A stretch of 64,000 bases of DNA, taken from positions 6,786,501 to 6,850,500 of the forward strand of contig CM072336.1 in the NCBI GenBank assembly GCA_036874045.1, read 5' to 3'. Under the pieces are notes generated by a model that ran no database searches, was not told the DNA's origin, and saw nothing but the letters and a program-made list of their open reading frames with translations. Each line of letters opens with the position of its first letter. The stretch's first letter is position 1. Shown in pieces: positions 21,766 through 32,520 of this stretch. The position numbers and the translations under genes were made by a program. This DNA is from Cymodocea nodosa (Eukaryota > Streptophyta > Magnoliopsida > Alismatales > Cymodoceaceae).

Positions 21766-22682
21766 ATGTGGTGTGGAGGTGTTTAGTGACATGGTAGGTG
21801 CAATGATCATCCTCGTCATGGAAGATGTGCGTTAAGTTTGCCTTAGGTATTTGTGCATAGTAAGAAAGAATGTAACAAAAAGTAATAGAAAGTAATAGAA
21901 TATGAATTTAATAAAATAAAATTATTCAATACTAGTGACAAATTTATTGATAAATTATAATTTTTACAATAAAAGATAATGAAATATAATTTTTATAATT
22001 TATGATGATAAAATATGATTTTTATGATTTATGATGGTAAAAATGATTTTTAAGATAGAAGATGATAAATATGACTTTTATGTTGATAAAATATGATTTT
22101 TAAGATAAATATGATAAAATATGATTTATAATGATTTTTGATAATAAAATATTATTTTTAAGATAAAAGATGTTAAAATATGATTTATAATAATAACATA
22201 TGATTCACAAGGAAATTAAAAGAAAACTTTTTCTCAACATATGGTGAAGACAGAGTTATTACTTTTCAACTTTTTCACATCTCTAAGATTAAAAAGAATG
22301 TACGAAGGAAAACTTTCTCAAAAAAGTTGAAGCAAAAAGTTTAACAAAATTTTCTTTAATACCTTATAGTTTCTATTAACATTTTATTGCTTTCCTTTAC
22401 GTCTCTTTTCGTTATTTTCCATCATATACAAACATTCCCTTAAAGTTAACATTTTGACGTTCTATTTGATTTTGGTCTTACTTTATGCATATATGTATTT
22501 TGTTAATAATATATACATTTATCAAATTATAGCTAAGTCTTCTAAATCAACACCAAGCATAAATCAAAATGATCCAAACATCTTCACATATTTTAAGGTA
22601 AACTTATCATTATATTATATTGTGTCTTCTAATTCATTACTAGTATTTTTAATGAAATTGATATTATATTATTTTTTAAGAT
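21766..22682. other. AT-rich DNA leading into a Harbinger remnant
   Basis: Positions 21890-22200 are low-complexity 'gataaaatatgatttt' repeats. Positions about 22080-22540 are an inverted copy of 7140-6810, and 22550-22680 is shared with 33600-33700, so this is probably the 5' part of the transposon whose transposase follows. No intact gene is present. Confidence 0.4.
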
Positions 22683-23275
22683 TGCATTGGTATTATTGAT
22701 GACACACATGTTAATGTCACTATTTATGGAGAATAAAATGTAAAATTCAGAAATCTAAAAGGAGACTTGTCTCAAAATATATTAGTAACTTGTAATTTTG
22801 ACATGAAAATTACATATGTTCTTGCAAGATGGAAATGATTAATTGTAGATGCACGAATATTACAAAATGTTACTTTTCAATAACATAGGTTGAAAGTCCT
22901 ACATGGTACATTATTAATTATGTTTGCATTATTTTTAGTTTTTAATATAAAGCTAAATGTAATATATTTTGTGTATTTAAGTATCATTTGGTTGATGTAA
23001 GATTCTTAAATTACTTAGAATTTATTTCTCCATAACGAAGTGTATATGATATCATTAATCAGAATATGATGACTTCTAAATAATGTAGTCAACAAATGTA
23101 ATTATAAACTTTCACAACTAAGTAATGTATTTGAATGTACATTTGAGGTGATTAAACATTATTTTGTCATTTTACCAAGATACATCTCATATCCGTTTTA
23201 AACATAAGTGAAGATAATTTTAACATATTTTTTCTTACATAATTTTATTAAAAAAGTAGATTGTAAAGAATTACT
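22683..23275 (+). pseudogene. PIF/Harbinger-type DDE transposase remnant (left of copy D)
   Basis: From 22683 the frame reads CIGIIDDTHVNV, then FRNLKGDLSQNIL, then NFDMKITYVLARW, then VDARILQ. This matches the HARBI1-like nuclease fold around the first two catalytic Asp residues. After a degenerate stretch it resumes at about 23095 with NVFECTFEVIKHYF and then VKIILTYFFLHNFI, the block around the last catalytic Glu and the LHNFI motif. Many stops interrupt it, so it is inactive. A better preserved second copy is at 33700-34280. Confidence 0.72.
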
Positions 23276-23572
23276 TGAAAATTTTATAGATAAATTAGTT
23301 GAAAAAAATGTTGATGATCTATAAGAAAAATCATTTATTTATGTTTGTAGTATTAATTTAAGTGTAAGAGGAACCACCTAAGCATATCTGACAATTTACT
23401 ACAGATTTTTTTCAATATAAGTGCAAGGAAACAATGTTTTGTAACATGCGGACAACTTCGTTAATATAACGCTTGCAGAAATGCATAAGAACAAGTTACT
23501 GAAGCTCTCAGCTTCTCTTATTCGAGATCGAGATATAAACGTATGTGTTTGGATACATAGGTAGGGCCAACA
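23276..23572 (-). other. 3' flank of GRP copy D
   Basis: From about 23375 the text ('aagcatatctgacaatttac') is the 3' flank common to short-type copies. In A, E, F and J this flank continues into a GC-rich block; here the Harbinger remnant takes its place, so the block has been lost or replaced. Confidence 0.5.
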
Positions 23573-23667
23573 TCATTGAAATTTTAAAATCCTCCTCCCC
23601 CGCCACCTCCTCCTCCTCCTCCACCACCACCGCCGCCACCGACACCGCCGCCGCCGCCACCGCCACC
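23573..23667 (-). repeat. 95-bp tandem duplication of the 3' end of GRP copy D
   Basis: The text 'tcattgaaattttaaaa' occurs at 23573 and again at 23668, exactly 95 bp apart, and GGN-type repeat sequence fills both intervals. The gene stops at the more upstream of the two terminators (23679-23681), so the duplicated piece is now 3' UTR carrying a second poly-Gly-type stretch and a second stop. Confidence 0.75.
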
Positions 23668-23678
23668 TCATTGAAATT

Positions 23679-23966
23679 TTAAAACCCTCCTCCCCCGCCA
23701 CCACCACCACCTCCTCCTCCCCCGCCACCTCCTCCGCCACCTCCTCCTCCTCCACCACCACCGCCGCCACCGCCACCGCCGCCGCCGCCGCCACCACTTC
23801 CACTACTACCACCTCCTCCAACGGAGCCACTTCCGCCTCCTCCAATTTCAACGCCAACACCCACACCTCCGCCCAGTCCAACGCCAGTCAGCACCCTTGC
23901 GGAAGTGAGACTACTCAGACAAATGAGAAGAACGAAGAGGAGTCCCCCATGTCTAAGGGAAGCCAT
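23679..23966 (-). CDS. Secreted glycine-rich protein, short type (copy D)
   Basis: The gene encodes 95 aa: signal peptide residues 1-23, then RVLTGVGLGGGVGVGVEIGG, a GSGSVGGGGSSGS spacer, about 37 Gly and a terminal Phe. The Glu at residue 40 and the two-residue deletion beside it (against GVGIGIGG in A and F) are shared only with copy J, marking D and J as sisters over this part. The stop is followed by a duplicated 3' end. The start is the conserved ATG, with a TATA box 80 bp upstream. An extracellular structural role is inferred from the family type. Confidence 0.83.
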   Translation of the reverse strand: MASLRHGGLLFVLLICLSSLTSARVLTGVGLGGGVGVGVEIGGGGSGSVGGGGSSGSGGGGGGGGGGGGGGGGGGGGGGGGGGGGGGGGGGGGGF

Positions 23967-24510
23967 TGCCTCTGAATAATCTACTGACCGATGGAATGCT
24001 GCTAATTAATTTCCTGATGGGCAGGAGAGGAGGTGTGGAGGACTCTATTTATAGACCTTAAATTTGCATGGCTCGAAGTCGCTATCCATTAATTCTTCCT
24101 TCGCGATGTTCTTGCTTGCATTTATTTATTTATATGACGTCTTCTTCCCTAGCTCGCATATATACGTGCTGATAATTATTTGCCCACCACGTTGCTTTAA
24201 AAATATAAACGCGTTGCAATAGAAAATTAAATTTGTGAGAGGTAGAGGACGAGACAGTGTCGGTAGAAAATGAAGTGAGTAAGATGGTCAACAATTTGAT
24301 ATTGTTATCTTATATATTAATCCCAAGGGGATCGAGAAAAACACCCATGCGACGCGTCTCATGTTCTGGACGATCGTCTGGCGGATTGACATCTAAAGAA
24401 ACGAACAAGCATACCGACGCGCGTACCTGCTTGAATTACTAGTTCAAATTCAAGTCACACTTGCATTTTGTGATCGAGACGCACGCCATATGTTACTGCT
24501 TGCATACAAA
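23967..24510 (-). promoter_or_regulatory. Promoter and 5' UTR of GRP copy D
   Basis: TATTTATA is at 24046-24053. CCACGTT at 24187-24193 replaces the G-box of long-type genes. ACGCGT motifs lie near 24210 and 24353, and the 'ctggcggattgacatct' block is near 24379. The homology with other copies ends near 24512 ('catacaaatggatat'), the same break point as in copy J (about 61387), beyond which both run into AT-rich repeats. Confidence 0.65.
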
Positions 24511-26459
24511 TGGATATTAAATATCTCATATGTTAACATTATCGTTATATTTAAACCAAAAAATATAAATTTTATAAACAATTTATATTCTTATCTAGTA
24601 GTATTGAATATATTTTATATGTTTTATTTATATCAAAACATAAACTTTTATAGATAATTTATACTCATATCTAAGAGTATTTAATATCCTGGATATATTT
24701 TTTCTATTATTATTTCTATTTTTATTTAAACGAAAATATGTGTTATTTGTTAACTCTAGTCCCTTTCTCTTATGTTTATATCGTGAGGATTTAATTTGTC
24801 ATTATCATCCTTATTTTTAGATACTCACATTTAAAATATTAATATTAGCTTTAACTTGATTAAACTCTCGGCAGATTCGGTTTAACCGAAATATATATAT
24901 TTTATTTTAAATAAATATTACCTTTTGGTTGGATCCGAGAATGACTTCGGTTCAACTAAGTTTGAATATATTTTTTTTTTAGTTGGACCGAAGATGAGTT
25001 CGGTTCGATCGATTTTTATAATTCTTTATTTTATTTTTTTTACTTTTTCGATTGAATAGAAATATAATTTCGGTTCAACTAGTTACTTTATTTTTCCTTA
25101 TATATATTTTTTAACATTTTGAGTTGGTCCAAAGTATAGTTTCAGCTCAATTGATTCTTTTATTATTTTTATTATTATTATCTTTTCAATAATTTTGTTT
25201 CAACCTATTTTTATATTATTATTTTTTCCTTTTCTGATAGACAGATGGATAACTTCGGCTCAATCAAAACTTATTCTACATATATATTTATTTATTATAT
25301 ATTAGCATTTTATTTATTTATTTATCTTAAATCAATACAGATATATTTAAAGTATTGAGATACTTTATTTCAAAGTATTGAATATTTTATAGTTGAGATA
25401 CTTTATAAAATACTTGATTTCACATTAGAAATTTTACATTTTATATCCCTAGTATTGATATTTTAACCTCTTGGTCATTTTTATGGTTCCATATCATAGT
25501 TTAATATTTGAAATATGCAATTTTATTTTAACCTTTTCTATTTATCTCTAAAATATTAGGATTTTGATTCCTTAATTCTCATCCATATTTTGGGCACTTA
25601 TATTTTATATCATTTTTCCTCTCTCTTTCTCATAGGTGACCTTGCATCATTCTTTCTATACCTTTGACCCCTGATCCTCTTGAAAGGAGGGTGCATGAGA
25701 AGGTACTACAATATCGGTTAAATCGAAAATAGGTGTCAACTCAATTGATGCTTATATAAATATATTTATATCTTCGGTTGGATCAAAGGATAACATAGGT
25801 TCAACTAAAATTTATTCTATATATATTATTATTCTTATTATTTATATTTTTAATTTTTTTATCATAAATATATTTAAATGTCACCCAACATTTGCAAAGT
25901 TGGATGATATTAACCAACATTTATAAATGTTAGGTAGCATTTCTTCTCTCTTTTTTCTTTTCTTTTCAGCTAATTATAATATCGTTACTTTCGCATGCTG
26001 TGTGGATATTTAATTTTTATGTGTTTAATAAATAATTCATCATTTTTTATCAAAGAATTATAAATAACTTGTCGATATGTTTTGTAGAGTTCGTCCTTCG
26101 AACGAATCTTTTTTCTTTTTTCAACTAAAATTTGAGTATATATATATTATTACTTATAAAAAAAATTTATAATTTACAGACCTACACTTCTTGTGCATTT
26201 ACGTTGAATGTCACTTGAATTTTTTTATTCTTTTGTAAATGTTGGGTGGCTTTCGTTGTTATATATATATATATTATATTTTAATGCATATATTTGGTTG
26301 GTTTACATTGAATGTCACTTGACTTTTTATAAATGTGAAGTGATCATTATTACTTAGACGTTATCATGATATTCTTTTTTTTTTTATATTTCAACATTCT
26401 TCTACTGTATTTGGGTATTGAGAGAAAAATAACTTCACCAACGTTTGCCTTCTAGTGAT
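24511..26459. repeat. AT-rich repeats shared with the right flank of copy J
   Basis: Positions 24511-25280 are a direct copy of 61388-62130, including a CTTCGGT-type block (24860-25280) with text such as 'gttggaccgaagatgagttc'. Positions 25320-25640 hold AGATAT-like units shared with 62340-62640. At 25870-26350 a motif like 'aaatgttgggtg' or 'tataaatgttaggtagc' recurs four or five times. No gene is visible. Confidence 0.5.
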
Positions 26460-27060
26460 TCCTAAAAGTAAAAAAAATATTGAGAGATGATACTCTAACA
26501 ATGCTCAACTTTCCTGTATTATTATTATTATTTGTTTCTTGATTCTTTTCAAGATTTAAGAAGCTAAAGGGAAGGGGATGATTTCGTCGACACCTACCTT
26601 CTCTGTAACATAATTTTTTAGAAATTAGAAGAAATAACACTTGGTTAGTGTCCATCTTCCTTGTAACATAATTTTTAAAAACTACAAGAGATAGTACTTG
26701 ATCAGTGCTTATCTTTCTTGTAACATAATTTTTTAGAAATTATAGAAGATAGCACTTAATTGGTGCTCATCTTCCTTTACAAGAAAAAATTATCAAAAAT
26801 ATATAAAATATTAGAAGATAGTACTTAAACGATATTTATCTTTTCTATATTTTACAAAGAAGGAATTATGAAAAATACATAAAATATTGAAATATAGTAC
26901 TCGAATGACACTCATCTTCTTTATATTTTATAAAAATAAGAAATATTACAAAAATATGTAAAATATTAAAAAATAGTACTTTCATGACACACATCTTTCC
27001 ATTATTTTGTAGAGGAAGAATTATTATAGAAATATAAAAAATACCGAGAGATAGTAAAGG
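26460..27060. repeat. Degenerate tandem repeat, 'AGATAGTACTT...CTCATCTTCCTT' units
   Basis: About eight diverged units of roughly 65-90 bp repeat 'gatagtacttaa' + 'tggtgctcatcttcctt' + 'ttttagaaattat'. The clearest are at 26620-26780. At the paralogous place right of copy J (about 62780-62910) only the last unit remains, so the array has expanded here or contracted there. Confidence 0.55.
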
Positions 27061-27345
27061 TGAATGAAATATCGACGTTATCCTCTCCTTTATAAATGTA
27101 GACTGACGTCATCTTCTACCGTTGTAGCCCTCCATGAAAGGGAAACATCTCAGCTCATGGAAAGATATGTCTAGTGTTTTTTTTTAACTTCATATTTTTT
27201 GTAACGTATTCACGAATGTGACTTATATTGTTAATGATTATAACATGTAAACATATCTTTCGTGGCATTAATATTTTAATATAATTATTTCTACGATGTT
27301 ATCATTTATATTTAATCTATAAAAATATCTTCGTCAACACCAATA
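27061..27345. other. AT-rich segment duplicated at 62890-63175
   Basis: No gene is seen. The text ('cgacgttatcctctccttta' and 'catgaaagggaaacatctc') is nearly identical to that right of copy J and leads directly into a copia fragment in both places. Confidence 0.45.
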
Positions 27346-27349
27346 TTGC

Positions 27350-27575
27350 ATCCTGTCATCCTTCCCTTTGCACTTGCATTTGGGTCACCCATCTCCAACT
27401 TATCTCTGGTGCACTCTTCATCGTGCTGGTCTTCCTTCAGCATCCTCCGGTTGTCCAGTCTGTCATCTCAGCAAAGCTCATCGACTTCCATTTCAACGTC
27501 GTTCAATTCAAGCATCTGCCCCTTTGGATGTCCATATTTGGATGTTTGGGGTCTTGTGTCGGTTGATTTGGGTGA
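27350..27575 (+). pseudogene. Copia gag-pre-integrase zinc-finger domain remnant
   Basis: The frame reads HLHLGHPSPTYL, then SSGCPVCHLSKAHRLPF, then SAPLDVH. This is the His/Cys zinc-binding domain that precedes copia integrase (Gly-His-Pro and Cys-Pro-x-Cys visible). A one-base shift near 27530 moves the following DVWG block to another frame. A shorter copy of the same fragment is at 63180-63283. Confidence 0.75.
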
Positions 27576-27579
27576 CGAG

Positions 27580-28275
27580 ATAAAAAACCACGGTCTACCA
27601 ATCTAATCGGAACTAATCAGTAAATGCAGTTACAGAGTTTAGTTTAAAATCTTCACAAGTTAATGACATACATCTGTATCATCTAACTATGGAGAAAAAC
27701 ATCAGAATGCAGGTTCTTGCTGATCACCAGTAAACTTTGTTCCTGTTTCCTGCCGGCTGAAACAATCACTGACTGATTTGGAATAACACCCTGACCAGAT
27801 GCACAGCCTGCCTTCTCCAGCAGTCCTCAAGACGAACTGCTCCAAGCACAAACCAGACAGAACGCCTACAGCCTTGGGCAGCAGCCCGACCTTCTCTGAT
27901 CTCTACAATGGCACAGCACGCAGGATCTTGCCAGCTTCTTCATGTGCGCACAAAGTAATCACCTGTCAATTGCGCTCCAGAAGAAAACGCTCCATGCACA
28001 AATGCTTGCCGTACTTTCTCCTGGTCTTGATCTTCACCTGTCGGCCAGGTGCGCAAGGATCAGCCTCAATCAAAGGCTGCACCGACCAGAAGAAGAAACC
28101 CTCGCGCCGCACCTCCTTTTCTTCGTGTGCTACAGTCATTTCAATTGCTGTTATTCTTCTGCTTTCTTTAAACAACAAAAAAGTAACCATGACAGAAAAA
28201 GAAAGACAAATAGATGAATGGGCCTAATGGGCTATAGATGGGAGGACGGCCCAACGGTACCCTCTCTCTCGCAAA
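27580..28275. mobile_element. Insertion of unknown class within copia integrase
   Basis: About 0.7 kb of DNA with higher GC than its surroundings separates the zinc-finger part from the rest of the integrase. It has no domain I recognise. The ending 'gggcctaatgggctatagat' and its size would fit a solo LTR, but I see no clean terminal repeats or target duplication. A plus-strand frame of 142 codons at 27799-28227 is Ser/Arg/Cys-rich without motifs and is not called. Confidence 0.4.
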
Positions 28276-28279
28276 TTTA

Positions 28280-28830
28280 ATACTTTCCTTTGCTCTAAAA
28301 ATTTCAAAATCTTGGTTAAAAACTTGTTATCTCGTAAAATCAAAATTATTTAGTCTAATAATGACATCGAGTTTCTTAACCAGGCCTTCTTCGACTTCAC
28401 TATAGCTCATGAGATTCTCCATCATTTTAGATGTCCTTACACCTCTTCGTAGAATGGGGTTGTTGAACGTAAGCACTATCGCATTGTCGACGTTGGATGT
28501 TGTCGTCTTCTTTCAGCCTCCCTTCTTCTCATTATTGGCTCCATGCTTTTCAAATCACTTGTTTTTTAATTAATTATACAAGTACCTCGATCCTTTACAA
28601 CCTTTCTTTATATGAAAAGTTGTTTAATCGACTTCCAGATTTACGTCTTCTTAAGGTGTATGGCTATTTATGTTTTCCATTACCTCATAATCTCGCCCCT
28701 CGATCTCTCCCTTGTGTTTTCCTTGGGCATGCCTCCAGTCACAAAGGTTACCTATGTCTCGATTTGTCTACCATTCGCATTTGTATCTCTCCAAGCGGAA
28801 GATAGGTTCGATGGTGTGTGCTCCTCATTT
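28280..28830 (+). pseudogene. Copia integrase remnant
   Basis: The frame reads LLSRKIKIIQSNNDIEFL, then CPYTSS-stop-NGVVERKH, then (after a frame shift) YLCFPLPHNLAPRSLPCVFLG and SSHKGYLCLDLST. The first two blocks are the copia integrase core around the last catalytic Glu; the later ones are the conserved C-terminal 'CVFLGY...KGY' segment. The Gln codon of the PQNG block has become TAG. Confidence 0.75.
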
Positions 28831-29129
28831 TTCAGTACCGGTAGTTAATCCGCTCCACATGCCCTCTCCCTTAGCGCCTATTGAACCTTCGATTTTCCCT
28901 GCACCCATAGAACCTACGATGCCACCTCCATCTCCACCATATGCATCACTTGAGGGTGCCGCTCCTATCGAGGATGACTCCAACCCACCTCCCTAGTTGC
29001 GTTGCATCTCAAATGTCTACTTTTACACAGAAGCTCTCCAAGCGGAAGTTCCCTCCTTTGTTGACAACTCTACAAATTTTGAACCAAGCTGCTATACACA
29101 GGCAAAGACATTTCCCCATTGGCATCAGG

Positions 29130-30130
29130 TAATGGACGAGGAATATCATGCCCTACAGTTGAATCAGACTTGATCTCTAGTTCCTCCTCCGTCCACACAC
29201 CATATTGTTGGCTCTAAGTGGGTCTACAAAGTTAAACGACACTTAACTTTTCATATGGAGAACTTTGTAACATCTAAGTGGGGGTCTACATAGCTACAAT
29301 ACTATTGAACGACATAAAGCTCGTCTTGTGGCTAAAGGTTATCATCAGTAGCTGGGTATCGATTACAACAATACATTTAGCCCCATCGTCAAACATGCCA
29401 TATTTTGTCTTGTGCTTTCCTTGGTAGCGATGTTCCATTAGGAGCTCCACTAACTCGATGTACCATTCTTAATGGCTACCTTACTAAAGAGGTATACATG
29501 CATCAACCACCTAGATACGTTGATCCACAATGACCGAAGCACGTCTGCCGTCTACATAGGGCACTCTATGGCTTGAAGTAGTCACCCTAGGCATAGTTCC
29601 AATGCCTCCAAAGCTTTCTCACCACTTGTAGGTTCACTCCAAGTCTTTTAGACTCCTTATTCATCTGGTGATCCCATGGGCATGTTGTCCTTGTCCTGGT
29701 ATACGTCGATGACATTGTCATCATCGACCATAATTTATTCGTTGTTTAGACCTTCATTGATTCACTACACCGTGAGTTTGATTGTCACCATCTTAGACGG
29801 TTAAACTACTTCCTTGGTTTGCAAGTTTTCTATCATGGTGATTGTATACATCTCTCCCGAGAGAAGTATGCTACTGATCTTCTCACCAAGTGCAGCATGA
29901 GAGACTGTGCTTTTGTCTCCAGTCCTCTCCAGGCTGACCTTCATCTTAAATCCGATAATGGAAAGCCTCTTGCCAATCCAACCTAGCTTCGAAGCCTTTT
30001 TGGTGGTCTGCAATACCTTATGCTTAGTTGCTCGGACATCGCTTTCATCGTGAATCAACTTTCCCAATTTCTATAGGCACTAGTCACTTGCTCTCACTTT
30101 TCGCCCATCGCTAATGACTCTCACTACCTT
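29130..30130 (+). pseudogene. Copia reverse transcriptase remnant
   Basis: Blocks seen in order are SKWVYKVKRH near 29216, VCRLHRALYGLK at 29548, LVYVDDIVIID at about 29693-29725 (the YVDD active site), RLNYFLGLQV at 29799 and a long later stretch beginning YHGDCIHLSREKYATDLL. Stops include TAG in place of a Gln and a Trp after ALYGLK. The fragment is inactive. Confidence 0.75.
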
Positions 30131-30600
30131 TTTAGATGTTGATTGGGCTGGTGATCCAAGAGATCACTGCTCTATCATTGATAGTTGCCTTTTCTTTGGT
30201 GCTAACCTTGTCCCTTGGACGGCATGCAAGTAAATGACGATTGCTAAATCTAATATAGGGTCTAAATATCCGGCCCTTTCCTCTATTGTTGTCGACCTCC
30301 ACTGGTTTTGCTTCATTTTGCACGAGTTGGGCGTCCCACTCACACAAGCTACTCTACTTTGCTACGATAATGCGTTGGCCTTGGCGATTGCATTCAATCC
30401 AATTTTCCATGCTTACACAAGGCATATTGAAGTCAACTACCATTTCGTCAGGGAACTTCTAGCTCGCGATGCCATGGCCATCAACCATGTTTCCTTTGAC
30501 TTTCAACTCGTTGATCTCTTCACAAAGGCCTTGTTAAAGTCCCGTGTTAAATAGCTACGTGGCAAACTCTCTCTTCACTCTCCCGCGTGAGGTTTGAGGG
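30130..30600 (+). pseudogene. Copia RNase H remnant and polypurine tract
   Basis: DWAGDPRDHCSIIDSC is followed by a frame that reads to the end of the polyprotein, including DNALALAIAFNP, TRHIEVNYHFVREL and LVDLFTKALLK. These are the conserved C-terminal blocks of plant copia RNase H. The stop at 30552-30554 is the natural end position. The purine-rich 'gaggtttgagggggg' follows directly before the LTR. Confidence 0.75.
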
Positions 30601-30605
30601 GGGCA

Positions 30606-30836
30606 TGTGAATATTAAGTCGCCCTAATGTACTTTCCATATGTACATGTTTCCATTTTCCTATGTTTGGTGACTAATACTGTACTTCCCATTCATGGGAA
30701 ACTTCCATTATACATTGATATCTATAAATACTATGGGTGCCCGGATAGATAACACTAAGCCGGAAACATTCACCACGTAACTTGGTGTACATTTCTATCT
30801 GTTCCTCACCACACCTTTGTACAGCAGTTCGTTGCA
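30606..30836 (+). repeat. Probable copia 3' LTR (start only defined)
   Basis: It begins with TG directly after a polypurine tract and contains 'ctataaatactatggg' near 30721, a likely LTR TATA box. No matching 5' LTR exists in the window and the 3' end is not marked, so the length is unknown. Confidence 0.5.
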
Positions 30837-31475
30837 ATAGCTTCAGGCAAAGGCACGTCGCAGTAGTCGTCACAGCACTGCAACCAGGAGGAATCTTCGT
30901 CGCAGTAACTATCGGTGTCCCTCGTCGCTCTGTCGTTCCCCTTGTTATAGCTGGCACCCGAGTAGATCGCAGGACGATGAGCGGAGAACGTGGAGCATGT
31001 CCATGAGCGACGTAGTGGAGCGGAGGAACGTGGCTTGCGTGGACACGGCCGCGAATATTCGCACCTCTTCGGAAATTTCGGTCGACCGAAAGTTTTTTCG
31101 GTATATCGAAGCATTTTTTTTCTTTTTTCCTCTCTATCAGTTTATTTCGGTAGAGTTTTTCCTCTCTATCAATCAACCGTAGTTTTTCTGCAACAAATTA
31201 TGTCTTTTTTTTGTTATTACTTCTTATGTTTTAATATTTCGACATTTTAAACCTAACCATCTCTGATAATTTACTCTAGATTTTTTTCAATATATAAAAG
31301 GTAAAACGAAAATATAAGTGCAAGGAAACAATGTTTTGTAACATGCGAACAACTTCGTTAATATAACGCTTTCAGAAATGCATAACATGTTATTGAAGTT
31401 CTCAGTTTCTCTTATTCGAGATCGAGATATACGTATGAGTTTGGATACATAAGTAGGGCCAATATCATTGAAATT
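30837..31475 (-). other. 3' flank of GRP copy E with partial GC-rich block
   Basis: From about 30890 ('tcttcgtcgcagtaactat') the text matches the GC-rich block beside copies A, F and J; the outer part of the block is missing and copia DNA abuts it. From about 31180 the flank is the normal short-type 3' flank. Opposed frames of 60-167 codons cross here but agree with no domain and are stopped in the other copies. Confidence 0.5.
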
Positions 31476-31760
31476 TTAAAATCCTCCTCCTCCGCCACCG
31501 CCACCGCCTCCTCCGCCACCACCTCCTCCTCCTCCACCGCCACCTCCTCCGCCACCACCTCCTCCTCCGCCACCGCCGCTGCCACCTCCACCACTTCTAC
31601 CTCCTCCAACGGAGCCACCTCCGCCTCCTCCGAGTCCAATGCCCACGCCAACACCCAAACCTCCGCCCAATCCAATGCCAGTCAGCACCCTTGCCGAAGT
31701 GAGACTACTCAAACAAATGAGAAGAACGAAGAGGAGACCCCCATGCCTAAGGGCACCCAT
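31476..31760 (-). CDS. Secreted glycine-rich protein, short type (copy E)
   Basis: The gene encodes 94 aa. It is the most divergent short copy: it starts MGALRHGG instead of MASLRHGG, has GGLGVGVGIGLGGGGGGS after RVLTGIGL, and carries Arg in VGGGRSGGGGS. It then has about 32 Gly and a terminal Phe. The signal peptide core and Thr-Ser-Ala cleavage site are intact. The promoter also differs more than those of the other copies. The divergence suggests an older duplicate or one that has escaped recent homogenisation. An extracellular role is inferred from the family type. Confidence 0.83.
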   Translation of the reverse strand: MGALRHGGLLFVLLICLSSLTSARVLTGIGLGGGLGVGVGIGLGGGGGGSVGGGRSGGGGSGGGGGGGGGGGGGGGGGGGGGGGGGGGGGGGGF

Positions 31761-32520
31761 TGCCTCGGAATTATCTACTGATGGAAGACTATTCCTTAAT
31801 TACCTGACGGCGAGGAGAAGAGGTGTGGAGGTATCTATTTATAGGTGTTTGCATGGTTCGGCGTCGCCATCCATTCTTCATCGACAACACTCTTGCTTGC
31901 CTTATTTGACTTATTTTCTTCTTATTCTAAATAATTTTAGTTAGTACTAATTTATCACCCTTCGAACATGTAATATGTTAATTTAGATCACTAATATTCC
32001 TTAAATTAAGTTTGCGGCACATTCGACTATGAACATGCATGTCTAATTAATACTAATTATTTTTAGTTTTATATTGGGATATGTGTCTCTATATACACAT
32101 ATGTGTGTTGTAATGAAAAATTAAATATGTGACATAATGTTCGATATATACTCAGGTGATGAGTTGTAAGATCACGTACATATTCAGAGGTAGACAAGAA
32201 TAAAATGTCGGCAGAAACTGATGTAAGAGAGTCAGCAATTTGATCCGGAGAGGAATCTTATCTTAAATATAATATAATCTCAAGGGACAAAAACACCACC
32301 GCGACGCGTCTCGTCATGTCGACCGACTGGCCGTCTGACATCTGAATAAATAAACAAACGAATATGCTGTCGCGTATGATTCAAATGCCAGTTCAAATTC
32401 AAGTCACACTTGCATTTTGTGATCGAGACGTACGCCATACACGTTACCACATGCATACAGATGGATATTTATGCATATGACGCGCAGTATCAAATCGGGA
32501 CACACTTGACCAGACTCCTA
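31761..32520 (-). promoter_or_regulatory. Promoter and 5' UTR of GRP copy E
   Basis: TATTTATA is at 31836-31843, about 76 bp upstream of the ATG. The G-box region conserved in other copies (CCCACCACGT...) is not found. ACGCGT at about 32304 and the 'gacatctgaataaataaac' block near 32337 keep the outer promoter recognisable, as does 'tcaagtcacacttgcatttt' near 32399. Confidence 0.6.

Larger units (their letters stand above)
27346..30836 (+). mobile_element. Decayed Ty1/copia retrotransposon, 5'-truncated
   Basis: Coding remnants appear in the copia order on the plus strand: gag-pre-integrase, integrase, reverse transcriptase and RNase H. A purine-rich tract follows (30589-30605), then a probable 3' LTR beginning TGTGAATATT at 30606. 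There is no gag or 5' LTR. About 0.7 kb of unrelated DNA (27580-28275) interrupts the integrase. Stops and frame shifts are frequent. The LTR end is not defined; 30836 is a guess before the GRP-associated flank resumes near 30890. Confidence 0.75.

Noticed and set aside
27799-28227. 142-codon frame in the insertion within copia integrase
   Set aside because: No motif, low support, and overlapping frames of similar length on both strands.
30673-31250. Opposed frames up to 167 codons across the copia LTR and GC-rich block
   Set aside because: They cross a junction between unrelated sequences and match no domain.
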